NCBI RefSeq assembly: GCF_003067705.1
Contig: NZ_QANL01000004.1
Coordinates: forward strand, 248,001 to 312,000
Direction of reading: 5' to 3'
DNA length: 64,000 bases
From: Planctomonas deserti
GTDB taxonomy: Bacteria > Actinomycetota > Actinomycetes > Actinomycetales > Microbacteriaceae
In this document: one piece after another, positions 1 to 8,316 of the stretch
Position numbering within the stretch: position 1 is the first letter of the stretch
Layout: each line of letters starts with the position of its first letter
Position numbers and translations under genes: made by a program
The notes under the pieces: model-generated
Database searches by the model: none
The model's input: only the letters and a program-made list of their open reading frames with translations
Told to the model about the DNA's origin: nothing

Positions 1-897
1 GTCCAGGCGGTTGGTGAACACGCGGGAGACCTTGAAGAAGTCGTCCGAGTAGCGCGCCTCGCGCTGGATGATCGACGCGAGGGTGAGCACGCGGTGCCGG
101 TCCCCCTCGGGCACGCCGGCGTCGTTGAGCGCCTTGAACTGGCGGTCGACGAGCTGCTGGATGGCGTCGCGCGCCGTCGTCCCGGGCTGGAACTGGTACG
201 TCGCGGGGAAGAGGTAGCCCTCGAGGCTCGGCGCCTCGGCGGGCAGCCCGTACGAGCCGAAGTCCGCCGCGGCGGCCTCGAGATCGGCGAGCGGGATCTC
301 GGTCGACTCCGCGATCAGGGGGAGGATGCCGCGCACCGACGTGCCCTCGGGGATGACCACGGTGTCCTCCACCCGGCTCGCCGGGTCGAGGAGCCGGTCG
401 AGGGCGGCGGACGCGCTCATCTTCTGGGCGACCGAGTAGGTGCCGGGCTGGAACACCGGCTCGGGGCTGCGGCCGATGACGGCCTCGTAGAAGGCATCGG
501 AGGACTTGACGACGCCCTCGGCCTCGAGCATCTCGGCGATGGTCGTGCCGGTGTCGCCGGAGGAGACCACAACGAGCACCTCGCCCTCACCGGCGCCGGT
601 GTAGTCGTCCGCCTCCTCGGGGGCAAAGATGCCCTGGACCGCGGGCACGACGGTGCCCATCACGAACGCGACGCCGCCGCCGAGCAGCAGCGCGAGGACG
701 ACGAGCACGTACGGCCACTTCGGATGGCGGCGGCGACCCGGCCGCGTGGGCCTGCCCGGCCGTCGGGCGCCGGATCCCGACGTCGGGGCGGCCTTCTCGG
801 GCTCGGCGGAGAAGAGGTCGGCGAATGGGTCGCGCGCGGGCCCGGCATCGGCGTCGCTGCCGGTGTTCGGGAGTCGCGGCGGAGGCTGCGGAGTCAG
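1..897 (-). CDS. mltG: Endolytic murein transglycosylase MltG, 3' end outside window
   Basis: This membrane-anchored lytic transglycosylase cleaves nascent peptidoglycan strands. About 299 codons are visible: a cytoplasmic Pro/Arg-rich N-terminus, one transmembrane helix near residues 62-83, and the start of the YceG domain, including the conserved segment ASIIQRE that carries the family's catalytic Glu. The C-terminal part lies beyond position 1. It follows ruvX directly, the usual actinobacterial order alaS-ruvX-mltG. No ATG, GTG or TTG starts the frame. The best start I can see is a CTG at 897-895 with AAGGA seven bases upstream. A GTG that would overlap the ruvX stop is out of frame. Identity is secure; the start is uncertain and a one-base sequence error is possible. 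Confidence 0.9.
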   Translation of the reverse strand, partial: MTPQPPPRLPNTGSDADAGPARDPFADLFSAEPEKAAPTSGSGARRPGRPTRPGRRRHPKWPYVLVVLALLLGGGVAFVMGTVVPAVQGIFAPEEADDYTGAGEGEVLVVVSSGDTGTTIAEMLEAEGVVKSSDAFYEAVIGRSPEPVFQPGTYSVAQKMSASAALDRLLDPASRVEDTVVIPEGTSVRGILPLIAESTEIPLADLEAAAADFGSYGLPAEAPSLEGYLFPATYQFQPGTTARDAIQQLVDRQFKALNDAGVPEGDRHRVLTLASIIQREARYSDDFFKVSRVFTNRLD

Positions 898-898
898 G

Positions 899-1366
899 TC
901 ACGGTCCTTCGGTCAGGACAACGGTGCCCGGCGCGCTACCACCGGCCCGCTCGCTGTCGAGTGCGTGTTGCAGGATTATAACGGCCGCGACCTGGTCTAT
1001 CACCGGCCGCGACTTGCGCGTGTTCCGGCCGGACGCGCTGAGCGCCGACTGCGCGGAGACGGTGGAGAGCCTCTCGTCGATAAGTCGCACGGGCAGCGGG
1101 GACGCCGCCGCGATGCGCTCGGCGAACCGCTCCGCATCATCCGTCGACGGCGTGCGCCCGCCGGAGAGCGACAGGGGCAGGCCGACGACGATCTCGATGG
1201 CGTCGTGCTCCGTCGCGGCAGCCAGGATCTCGCGCACGTCGGCATCGCCGTCGGCAGCCCGCGCCACGGTGACGACCGGCGTGGCGATCAGGCCGGAGGG
1301 GTCGCTGCGGGCGACGCCGATGCGGGCCTTACCGACGTCGACGCCGATCCGGACCCCGCGCCGCAC
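899..1366 (-). CDS. ruvX: RuvX/YqgF family Holliday junction resolvase-like protein
   Basis: This is an RNase H-fold nuclease of the YqgF family, implicated in pre-16S rRNA maturation and sometimes called a putative Holliday junction resolvase. The 155-residue product has the N-terminal GVDVGKARIGVA motif with the first catalytic Asp near residue 10, the VGLPLSLSG segment, and the late LIDERLST motif, all usual for the family and of normal length. I chose the GTG at 1366-1364, two bases after the alaS stop, which implies translational coupling. The reading frame stays open further upstream, but only as a shadow of alaS. Confidence 0.93.
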   Translation of the reverse strand: MRRGVRIGVDVGKARIGVARSDPSGLIATPVVTVARAADGDADVREILAAATEHDAIEIVVGLPLSLSGGRTPSTDDAERFAERIAAASPLPVRLIDERLSTVSAQSALSASGRNTRKSRPVIDQVAAVIILQHALDSERAGGSAPGTVVLTEGP

Positions 1367-1368
1367 GG

Positions 1369-4026
1369 CTATGCCGCCAAGTTCGAGGTGACGGACTCGA
1401 GTGCGGCGGGGATCGCCGACACGTCGGAGCCGCCGCCCTGCGCGAGGTCGTCCTTGCCGCCACCGCCACCGCCGAGCACGCCCGCGGCGCCGCGCGCGAG
1501 CACCCCGGCGCGCACGCCGGTCTCGCGGGCCGCCGGGTTGGTCGCGACGATCACGGCGGGCTTGCCGGAGACCTCTGCGGCCAACGCCACGACCGCCGCG
1601 TCGCTGCCGAGGCGCTCGCGCACGCTCGTCACGAGCTGACGCAGCTCGTCCGTGGAGCGGAGAGAGCCGACCGACTCGCTGACCAGGGTCACCTCGCCGA
1701 CCCGCGTCGCGGAGGCGACGAGCTCGGGCACGCGGCCGGCGAGCTGGCGCGACTCGTACTCCGCGATCTTCTTCTCGGCCGCCTTGAGGTTGGCGAGGAG
1801 CTCGGAGATGCGGTCGGGCAGCTGCTCGCGCGGCGTCTTCAGGCTGGCCGTGAGCTCGGACACGATGGCGCGCTCGGTCGCGAGGTCGCGGAACGCGTCC
1901 CGGCCGACGAGCGACTCGATGCGCCGGCTCGTCGAGCCGATGGAGGACTCGCTCACCAGGTTGATGATGCCGATCTCGCTGCTGTGCCGCACGTGGGTGC
2001 CGCCGCAGAGCTCGCGCGACCACGGGCCGCCGATGTCGACGACGCGCACGAGGTCGCCGTACTTCTCGCCGAACAGCGCCATGGCGCCGAGGGCCTTGGC
2101 CTCGTCGAGGGGCAGGACGCGGGTGACGACCTCGAGGTCCTCGCGGATCGCGTTGTTCGCCACCTCCTCGATCTCGCTGCGGGTCTCGGCCGACAGGCCC
2201 TGGTTCCAGGCGAAGTCGAGGCGGAGGTAACCGGCCTTGTTGTAGGAGCCGGACTGGTGCGCCTGCGGGCCGAGGATCTGCCGCAGAGCCGCGTGCACCA
2301 GGTGGGTGCCGGAGTGCGCCTGGGTCGCGCCGCGGCGCCATTCCGCGTCCACGACGGTGCGCGCGGCCGCGCCGACGCCGACCTCGCCGCTCCGCACCTG
2401 CACGCGGTGGCTCACGAGCCCCTTGACGGGGCGCTGCACGTCGAGCACCTCGAGGTCGAAGCCGTTGCCGACGATGCTTCCCGCGTCGGCCTCCTGGCCG
2501 CCGGACTCCGCGTAGAGCGACGTCTCGGCGAGGATGACCTCGGCGATGTCCCCGGCCGCGGCGCTCTGCACGGACTCGCCGTTCACGATGAGGCCGAGCA
2601 CGCTCGTGTCCGTCTCGAGCAGGTCGTAGCCGGTGAACACGGTCTCGCCCTTGGCGCGGAACGCGCTGTAGACCGACAGGTCGGCGAGCGCCGTCTTCTT
2701 GGTCTTCGCGTCCGCCTTGGCGCGGGCGCGCTGATCCGCCATGAGCCGGTCGAACTCGGCGCGGTTGACCGTGAGGCCCGCCTCCTCCGCCATCTCGAGG
2801 GTGAGGTCGATGGGGAAGCCGAACGTGTCATGCAGCAGGAACGCGGTGTCGCCCGGAAGCTCGCCGGCCCCCTTGGTCTTGGTGTCCGCGACGGCGAGGT
2901 CGAGGATGCTCGTGCCGCTCGCCAGGGTGCGGAGGAACGTCTCCTCCTCGCCGTAGGCGATGCGGCTGATCCGGTCGAAGTCGGACTCCACCTCGGGGTA
3001 TGCGGCCTTCATCGCGTCGCGGGAGGCGGGGAACAGCTCGGGGAACGTCGCCGTCTCGACGCCGAGCAGGCGCATGGCGCGGACGGTGCGGCGGAGCAGG
3101 CGGCGGAGGATGTAGCCGCGGCCCTCGTTCGACACGCTGACGCCGTCGGCGATGAGCATGAGCGCCGAGCGCACGTGGTCGGCGATGACGCGCATCCGCA
3201 CGTCGTCGTCGTGGTTCGCGCCGTAGCGGCGCCCGGAGAGCTCCGCGGCCTTGTCAAGGACCGGGCGCACCTGGTCGATCTCGTACATGTTCTCGACGCC
3301 CTGCTTGAGGAAGGCGACGCGCTCGAGGCCCATGCCGGTGTCGATGTTCTTCTTCGGCAGCTCGCCGAGGATCTCGAAGTCGTCCTTGCCGGTGCCCTGG
3401 CCGCGGAGGTACTCCATGAACACGAGGTTCCAGATCTCCACGTACCGGTCGTCGTCGGTGGCGGGGCCGCCGTCGGCGCCGTAAGCCGGTCCGCGGTCGA
3501 AGAAGATCTCCGAGCAGGGGCCGGCGGGTCCCGGCTGGCCGGTGGACCAGTAGTTCGTGCCCTTGCCGAGGCGCTGGATGCGCTCGTCCGGCAGGTTCGC
3601 CGTCTGCTTCCAGTACTGGAACGCGTCGTCGTCGTCCTCGTAGATCGTGACCCAGAGGTCCTTCGGGTCGAAGCCGAGACCGCCCTCGTCCTCCGCTGAG
3701 GTGAGGAACTCCCAGGCGTAGGCGATCGCCTGCTCCTTGAAGTAGTCGCCGAAGGAGAAGTTGCCGTTCATCTGGAAGAACGTGCCGTGCCGCGGGGTCT
3801 TGCCGACCTCCTCGATGTCGTTCGTGCGGATGCACTTCTGCACGCTCGTGGCGCGCGGGTACGGCGCGGGGACGAGCCCGGTGAGGTACGGCACGAACGG
3901 CACCATGCCGGCCACCGTGAACAGCAGCGTCGGGTCGTCGCTCACCAGGGAGGCGGAGGGGACGACGGTGTGGCCGCGCGAGGCGAAGTAGTCGAGCCAG
4001 CGCTGGCGGATTTCTGCAGTCTGCAT
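1369..4026 (-). CDS. alaS: Alanyl-tRNA synthetase
   Basis: It charges tRNA-Ala in the cytoplasm. The 885-residue product is of full family length. It shows the class II catalytic core from the N-terminus (a start like MQTAEIRQRWLDYF), the editing domain with zinc ligands in HSGTHLVH and ELCGGTHV, and the C-terminal DHHA1-like domain ending in a Gly-rich stretch near GVLGGGGGGK. It is the first gene of a tight alaS-ruvX-mltG run. Upstream, 59 bases separate it from a small conserved gene. I see no T-box-like leader. Confidence 0.97.
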   Translation of the reverse strand: MQTAEIRQRWLDYFASRGHTVVPSASLVSDDPTLLFTVAGMVPFVPYLTGLVPAPYPRATSVQKCIRTNDIEEVGKTPRHGTFFQMNGNFSFGDYFKEQAIAYAWEFLTSAEDEGGLGFDPKDLWVTIYEDDDDAFQYWKQTANLPDERIQRLGKGTNYWSTGQPGPAGPCSEIFFDRGPAYGADGGPATDDDRYVEIWNLVFMEYLRGQGTGKDDFEILGELPKKNIDTGMGLERVAFLKQGVENMYEIDQVRPVLDKAAELSGRRYGANHDDDVRMRVIADHVRSALMLIADGVSVSNEGRGYILRRLLRRTVRAMRLLGVETATFPELFPASRDAMKAAYPEVESDFDRISRIAYGEEETFLRTLASGTSILDLAVADTKTKGAGELPGDTAFLLHDTFGFPIDLTLEMAEEAGLTVNRAEFDRLMADQRARAKADAKTKKTALADLSVYSAFRAKGETVFTGYDLLETDTSVLGLIVNGESVQSAAAGDIAEVILAETSLYAESGGQEADAGSIVGNGFDLEVLDVQRPVKGLVSHRVQVRSGEVGVGAAARTVVDAEWRRGATQAHSGTHLVHAALRQILGPQAHQSGSYNKAGYLRLDFAWNQGLSAETRSEIEEVANNAIREDLEVVTRVLPLDEAKALGAMALFGEKYGDLVRVVDIGGPWSRELCGGTHVRHSSEIGIINLVSESSIGSTSRRIESLVGRDAFRDLATERAIVSELTASLKTPREQLPDRISELLANLKAAEKKIAEYESRQLAGRVPELVASATRVGEVTLVSESVGSLRSTDELRQLVTSVRERLGSDAAVVALAAEVSGKPAVIVATNPAARETGVRAGVLARGAAGVLGGGGGGKDDLAQGGGSDVSAIPAALESVTSNLAA

Positions 4027-4085
4027 GGTGTCCGTTGTTCGAGAAGTGGGTGGCGGGGATCCGCCACGGGTGAAGGTGTGGTCGA

Positions 4086-4316
4086 TCAGTGGTCGAGGGC
4101 GGCGACGGCGGCCTCGGCGTCGCCGATGGCGGCGCGCAGCTCGGCCTCGCGCTCGCGGTAGCCGGTCCGCATGGCGGCGCCGAGCCCCTGCAGCCGGCCG
4201 TTGAGGCCGTCGAAGAACCGGGCACCCGCGGGGGTGCGGCTGACGAGATGCGCCACCCCGAAGCCGAGCACGGTGCCGATTCCGACGCCGGTGCCGAGCA
4301 GTAGGGCTCTGTTCAT
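4086..4316 (-). CDS. Small conserved membrane-associated protein between DUF948 gene and alaS
   Basis: This 76-residue protein has an N-terminal hydrophobic segment (LLLGTGVGIGTVLGFGVAHLV, residues about 5-25) followed by a charged, probably helical tail rich in Arg, Glu and Ala. The start is the ATG at 4316-4314 with a purine-rich GGAGAG upstream. It sits between the DUF948 gene and alaS. Other actinobacteria carry a short unknown gene in this slot (the DUF6167 slot in streptomycetes), but I cannot confirm membership in that family from sequence alone. Function unknown; probably cotranscribed with alaS. Confidence 0.75.
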   Translation of the reverse strand: MNRALLLGTGVGIGTVLGFGVAHLVSRTPAGARFFDGLNGRLQGLGAAMRTGYREREAELRAAIGDAEAAVAALDH

Positions 4317-4393
4317 CGCGCGCTCTCCTTGCCGATCGCCGTTCCCGTCGATCGCTGTCGATCCGGGAACGATCCTACTTCGTGGACCGTGGC

Positions 4394-4774
4394 CTACTTC
4401 GTGTGCCGCGGCTCGTCGCGGCGCGAGGGCCGGAGGCCGGCGAACCCGGCCTTCACCGCGGCGCTGAAGCCCGCGATCTTGATGAGCGGACCGCCGACCG
4501 TCGCGGCGAAGAGCGCGACGAGGGCGGACACGTTGCCCGACACATCGGCGACGCTGCGCGTGATCGTGTCGACGCGGCCGATCTGCTTGTTGGCCTCGCG
4601 GATCGTCATCGTCGTCTCCTCGAGGATCGGCGACACGCCGTTGCTCGCCTCCCGGATGGCGGCGCGGGTCTCGTCGAGCACCCCGCCGAGCTTGATCAGG
4701 GGCAGCGCGAGGAACGCGACGAGGATTGCGAATACTCCGGCGGCGATGAGGCCGGCGATGTCTCCACCAGACAT
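4394..4774 (-). CDS. DUF948 domain-containing membrane protein
   Basis: This 126-residue protein has one N-terminal transmembrane helix (residues about 5-27). A helical region follows that resembles methyl-accepting/bacteriocin-type coiled coils (TRAAIREASNGVSPILEET and TITRSVADVSGNVSALVA). A second hydrophobic patch around VALFAATVGGPLIKIAGFSAA precedes a basic tail. This fits DUF948, conserved beside rpsD and alaS in actinobacteria and of unknown function. The ATG at 4774 is preceded by GGAAGGG at good spacing. An upstream in-frame ATG at 4813 would run into the rpsD terminator hairpin, so I rejected it. Confidence 0.88.
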   Translation of the reverse strand: MSGGDIAGLIAAGVFAILVAFLALPLIKLGGVLDETRAAIREASNGVSPILEETTMTIREANKQIGRVDTITRSVADVSGNVSALVALFAATVGGPLIKIAGFSAAVKAGFAGLRPSRRDEPRHTK

Positions 4775-4802
4775 GGTGTGACCCTTCCGATAGAAGCATG
4801 AG

Positions 4803-4830
4803 AGGCGGACCACCCGGGGGTGGTCCGCCT
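4803..4830 (-). terminator. Strong hairpin terminator after rpsD
   Basis: Two perfect 12-base arms (4803-4814 and 4819-4830) enclose a CGGG loop. The stem lies 54 bases past the rpsD stop and upstream of the DUF948 gene. There is no long U-tract, as is common in actinobacteria. It probably separates rpsD transcription from the DUF948-alaS operon. Confidence 0.75.
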
Positions 4831-4884
4831 CAACATTAGCGGTGCGTCCGGCCGCTTCCGGTTACCCGGGCAGCGGCGAGGGGA

Positions 4885-5514
4885 CTATCGGGCCGCGTAG
4901 TACTCGACGACCAGCTGGACCTCGCAGGTCACGGGGACCTCGGCGCGCTTCGGGCGACGCACGAGGCGGGCCTGCAGCTTGTCGATCTCGACCTCGAGGT
5001 AGCCCGGAACCTTGGGGAGCACGTCGACGTGACCACCGGCGGCGGCGACCTGGAACGGGTCGGTGCCCTCGGAGCGCTGCTTGACGTGAATCATCTGGCC
5101 CGGCTTCACGCGGAAGGAGGGGCGGTCGACGATCTTGCCGTCGACGAGGATGTGACGGTGCACGACGAACTGGCGGGCCTGCGCCGTGGTGCGGGCGAAG
5201 CCGGCGCGCAGGACGAGGGCGTCGAGACGCATCTCGAGCAGCTCGACCAGGTTCTCACCGGTCAGGCCCTGGGCGCGACGCGCCTCCTGGAAGATGATGC
5301 GCAGCTGCGCCTCGCGGATGCCGTACTGGGCGCGCAGGCGCTGCTTCTCGCGCAGACGCACCGCGTAGTCGGAGTCCTGCTTGCGCTTCGACCGGCCGTG
5401 CTCGCCGGGGCCGTAGGGGCGCTTCTCGAGGTACTTCGCGGCCTTCGGCGTGAGGGCGATGCCCAGCGCGCGCGAGAGGCGGGTCTTGCTGTGGGTACGT
5501 GACTTGGTAGACAC
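4885..5514 (-). CDS. rpsD: 30S ribosomal protein S4
   Basis: This is a primary 16S rRNA-binding protein of the small subunit. The 209-residue product has the S4 N-terminal domain followed by the S4 RNA-binding domain (from about residue 95, with RLDALVLRAGFARTTAQARQFVVHRHI). The N-terminus lacks a Cys4 zinc knuckle, so this is the zinc-free type. The GTG at 5514 is preceded by GAAAGGA at ideal spacing, which decides the start against an in-frame ATG 84 bases upstream. It stands apart from other ribosomal genes, between rarA and the DUF948-alaS group, as often in actinobacteria. Confidence 0.97.
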   Translation of the reverse strand: MSTKSRTHSKTRLSRALGIALTPKAAKYLEKRPYGPGEHGRSKRKQDSDYAVRLREKQRLRAQYGIREAQLRIIFQEARRAQGLTGENLVELLEMRLDALVLRAGFARTTAQARQFVVHRHILVDGKIVDRPSFRVKPGQMIHVKQRSEGTDPFQVAAAGGHVDVLPKVPGYLEVEIDKLQARLVRRPKRAEVPVTCEVQLVVEYYAAR

Positions 5515-5581
5515 GGGTTCCTTTCGACGTGGTGAATTCTCTTGGGTGACGACGCGCGCCCGATCTCGGGCAGGCTTCGTC

Positions 5582-5601
5582 CGTGTGCGCGCACGCACAC
5601 G
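5582..5601 (-). other. Small hairpin in the rarA-rpsD gap
   Basis: An 8-base stem (5582-5589 with 5594-5601) with a CGCA loop lies in the 228-base gap between rarA and rpsD. It could be part of the rarA terminator or of the rpsD leader. I see no recognisable S4 autoregulatory site, and I find no gene in the rest of this gap. Confidence 0.4.
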
Positions 5602-5742
5602 AAAGCCGCACGGCGATGTCGCCGATCGGTCAAGCAGAGGGATTCGCCAAGGGGCGTTCGGCTACAGAACGGATCCCGTGGTCTCGAGTTCGACGCAGCC
5701 GCACGCGAACACAGACTTAGGCATCGGAAATACTATCAGATC

Positions 5743-7203
5743 TCACTCGCCGCGCACGATGCGGCGCAGCTTCTCCACCCGCGACGACACCTCGCGCTCG
5801 TGGCCGTGCTGGGTCGGCGAGTAGTACCGCGTGTCGCGCAGCTCGTCCGGGAGGTACTGCTGGCGCACGACGCCGATGTCCGAGTCGTGCGGGTAGACGT
5901 AGCCCTTGCCGTGCCCGAGCCGCTTGGCGCCCGCGTAGTGGGCGTCCCGCAGGTGCTTGGGCACGCGGCCGATGTGGCCCGCCCGCACGTCGGCGATCGC
6001 CGCGTTGATGCCCAGGTACGCCGCGTTCGACTTCGGCGCGGTCGCGAGGTGCACGACGGCCTGGGCGAGGGGGATGCGCCCCTCCGGCATGCCGATGAAC
6101 TGCACGGCGTCCGCGGCGGCGGTGGCGATGACGAGCGACTGCGGGTCCGCCATGCCGATGTCCTCGGACGCCGAGATGATGATGCGCCGCGCGATGAAGC
6201 GCGGGTCCTCCCCCGCCTCGATCATGCGGGCCAGGTAGTGCAGCGCGGCGTCGACGTCGGAGCCGCGGATGGACTTGATGAAGGCGCTGATGACGTCGTA
6301 GTGCTCGTCGCCGTTCCTGTCGTAGCGGAGCAGAGCGCGGTCGACGGCCGTGGCCACCTGGTCCGCGGTGATGAGCGGCTTCGGCGCGGCTTCCGGCGCC
6401 TCCGCGGCGCCGTCCTCGTCATCCTCATCCTCGTCGTCGTCCTCGCCGCCGCCGTAGAAGGCCCCGAGCGCGCCGGGGTCCTCGTCCTCGTCGTCCTCCG
6501 CGGGGCCGGCGGCGCCCGCTCCGGCGCTGCCGGCGGTGACCGCGGCGGCCTCGAGCGCGGTGAGGGCACGCCTGGCGTCCCCGGAGGCGAGCCGGATGAG
6601 CATGTCGCGGGCGTCGGAGGCGAGCTCGTACCGGTCGGCAAGGCCCCGCGGGTCCGTCACCGCCCGGTCGATCAACGTGCCGAGGTCCTCGTCGCTCAGC
6701 GGCTGCAGGGTGAGCAGCAGGGAACGCGACAGCAGCGGGGAGATCACGGAGAACGAGGGGTTCTCGGTCGTCGCCGCGACGAGGATCACCCAACCGTTCT
6801 CGACGCCCGGCAGCAGCGCGTCCTGCTGGGCCTTCGTGAAGCGGTGGATCTCGTCGAGGAAGAGGACGGTGGACGAGCCGTAGAGATCGCGGTCGCTCAT
6901 GGCCTTCTCCATGACCTGGCGGACGTCCTTCACGCCCGCGGTCACCGCGGAGAGCTCGACGAAGGCGCGTCCGGAGCTGTGCGCGATCGCCTGGGCGAGG
7001 GTGGTCTTGCCCGTGCCGGGAGGGCCCCACAGGATCACGGACACCGTGCCCTGCAGCCGGGAGTCGGGGTTCGCGAGGCTGACGAGCGGCGAGCCCGGGG
7101 TGAGCAGGTGCCGCTGCCCCGCGACCTCGTCGAGGCTCTTCGGGCGCATGCGCACGGCGAGCGGGGTCGAGCCCGAGCGCAGCCCGAGGCCCAGATTCGT
7201 CAT
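5743..7203 (-). CDS. rarA: Replication-associated recombination protein A (RarA/MgsA AAA+ ATPase)
   Basis: This clamp-loader-like AAA+ ATPase acts at stalled replication forks. The 486-residue protein has Walker A GPPGTGKT (60-67), Walker B LFLDEIH (114-120), a sensor-1 region (VAATTENPS) and an arginine-finger region, followed by the MgsA C-terminal oligomerisation domain ([14 protein letters not shown] onward). Between the AAA+ lid and the C-terminal domain, residues about 224-274 form a very acidic, Gly/Ala-containing insert with runs of Asp and Glu that most family members lack. The start ATG at 7203 gives the normal N-terminus. It diverges from the cyclophilin gene. Confidence 0.95.
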   Translation of the reverse strand: MTNLGLGLRSGSTPLAVRMRPKSLDEVAGQRHLLTPGSPLVSLANPDSRLQGTVSVILWGPPGTGKTTLAQAIAHSSGRAFVELSAVTAGVKDVRQVMEKAMSDRDLYGSSTVLFLDEIHRFTKAQQDALLPGVENGWVILVAATTENPSFSVISPLLSRSLLLTLQPLSDEDLGTLIDRAVTDPRGLADRYELASDARDMLIRLASGDARRALTALEAAAVTAGSAGAGAAGPAEDDEDEDPGALGAFYGGGEDDDEDEDDEDGAAEAPEAAPKPLITADQVATAVDRALLRYDRNGDEHYDVISAFIKSIRGSDVDAALHYLARMIEAGEDPRFIARRIIISASEDIGMADPQSLVIATAAADAVQFIGMPEGRIPLAQAVVHLATAPKSNAAYLGINAAIADVRAGHIGRVPKHLRDAHYAGAKRLGHGKGYVYPHDSDIGVVRQQYLPDELRDTRYYSPTQHGHEREVSSRVEKLRRIVRGE

Positions 7204-7344
7204 GACGTCGATGGTAGTTCGGGCGGCCGACAGAGTCCGACCGCCGTGGACGCCCGGATCCTCCCCGGCCTCCGGGCAGCACCGGTGACCGGCGCGGCCG
7301 AGCCGCGGGCAGGGCCCTCGGCGTCGCGGCCAGTAGTCTTCTGT

Positions 7345-7385
7345 GTCGGATCGGACTGGGTCGGATCGGACTGGGTCGGATCGGG
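7345..7385. repeat. 15-base tandem repeat in divergent promoter region
   Basis: The unit GTCGGATCGGACTGG occurs at 7345-7359 and 7360-7374, with a partial third copy at 7375-7385. It lies in the gap between the divergent rarA and cyclophilin genes and might affect either promoter. Confidence 0.85.
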
Positions 7386-7452
7386 TGGTTCCGGAACGAT
7401 CGGTATGCCACCCGCGCACCGGGGACGACGGGCAGGCGAGAGGAAGGATGCC

Positions 7453-8232
7453 ATGGCACAGCGCAGCGGACGCGAACTTCGTGAGGCACGGCAGAGGGCC
7501 CGCGCCTATGCTGCTCGGCGCACGGTGCACGAGCGCCGCATCGGCCGCCGCCGCCGCGACAACCTGATCGCGGGCATCGCCCTCGTGGTCGTGCTCGCCC
7601 TGGCGACCGTCGCCCAGCTCTTCTACTTCGCCGGTGGTCCCGGCACGCCGGACCCGGCCGAGTCCCCCACCCCGACCCCGACCCCCTCCGCCACCGCGGG
7701 CGCGAACGTGGGCCCCGTGCCCTCCGCCGAGCTCGCCGAGGGTCGCACCTGGACGGGCGAGCTCGTGCTCAACGACGACGTGACGCTCGGCATCGAGCTG
7801 GACGGCGCCGCCGCCCCGCAGGCCACCTCCGTCTTCGTCAGCCTCGCCCAGAGCGGTTTCTACCCCGGCAAGACCTGCCACCGCCTCACCCCGGCGATCC
7901 TGCAGTGCGGTTCCGCCAACGGCGACGGCACGGGCGACGCCGGCTTCACCTGGGGCCCCATCGAGAACGCCCCCGCGGACGCCATGTACCCGGCGGGGAC
8001 GATCGCCATGGCGCGCACCGCCGACCCCTACGGCCACGGCACCCAGTTCTTCGTGGTCTACGAGGAGACGCCGCTCGATCCGGCCACCGGCGGCTACACG
8101 ATCTTCGGCCGCGTCACGAGCGGGCTCGACGCACTCGTGAGCGACATCGCGGATGCGGGCATCAGCCCGGAGGGTGCCGCGGACGGCGCCCCGGTCGTGC
8201 CGACCAGTATCACGAGCGTTCGCGTCCAGTAG
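7453..8232 (+). CDS. Membrane-anchored cyclophilin-type peptidylprolyl isomerase
   Basis: It catalyses cis-trans isomerisation of prolyl bonds, probably outside the membrane. The 259-residue product has a strongly basic cytoplasmic N-terminus, one transmembrane helix (residues about 37-59), a Pro/Thr-rich linker (residues about 64-80) and a cyclophilin domain to the C-terminus. That domain contains [16 protein letters not shown], a variant of the cyclophilin core, and [14 protein letters not shown]. The ATG is preceded by GAGAGGAAGG. The DUF349 gene follows in the same direction. Similar anchored cyclophilins are common in actinobacteria. Confidence 0.92.
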   Translation: MAQRSGRELREARQRARAYAARRTVHERRIGRRRRDNLIAGIALVVVLALATVAQLFYFAGGPGTPDPAESPTPTPTPSATAGANVGPVPSAELAEGRTWTGELVLNDDVTLGIELDGAAAPQATSVFVSLAQSGFYPGKTCHRLTPAILQCGSANGDGTGDAGFTWGPIENAPADAMYPAGTIAMARTADPYGHGTQFFVVYEETPLDPATGGYTIFGRVTSGLDALVSDIADAGISPEGAADGAPVVPTSITSVRVQ

Positions 8233-8316
8233 CGCCCCACGGCCGGTGCAATAGGCTGTGAAACCACTTCCCGAAGCCGGTGCGTCCGGTGCTGAGCGTT
8301 AAGGCTGAAGAACAAG

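Noticed and set aside
1984-3699. 571-residue plus-strand frame opposite alaS
   Set aside because: It is a low-complexity antisense shadow of alaS, with Arg/Asp/Val-rich composition and no known domain.
5542-7452. Long plus-strand frame reading into the cyclophilin gene from upstream
   Set aside because: Its first 637 residues are antisense to rpsD and rarA; the real gene starts at the ATG with GAGAGGAAGG at 7453.
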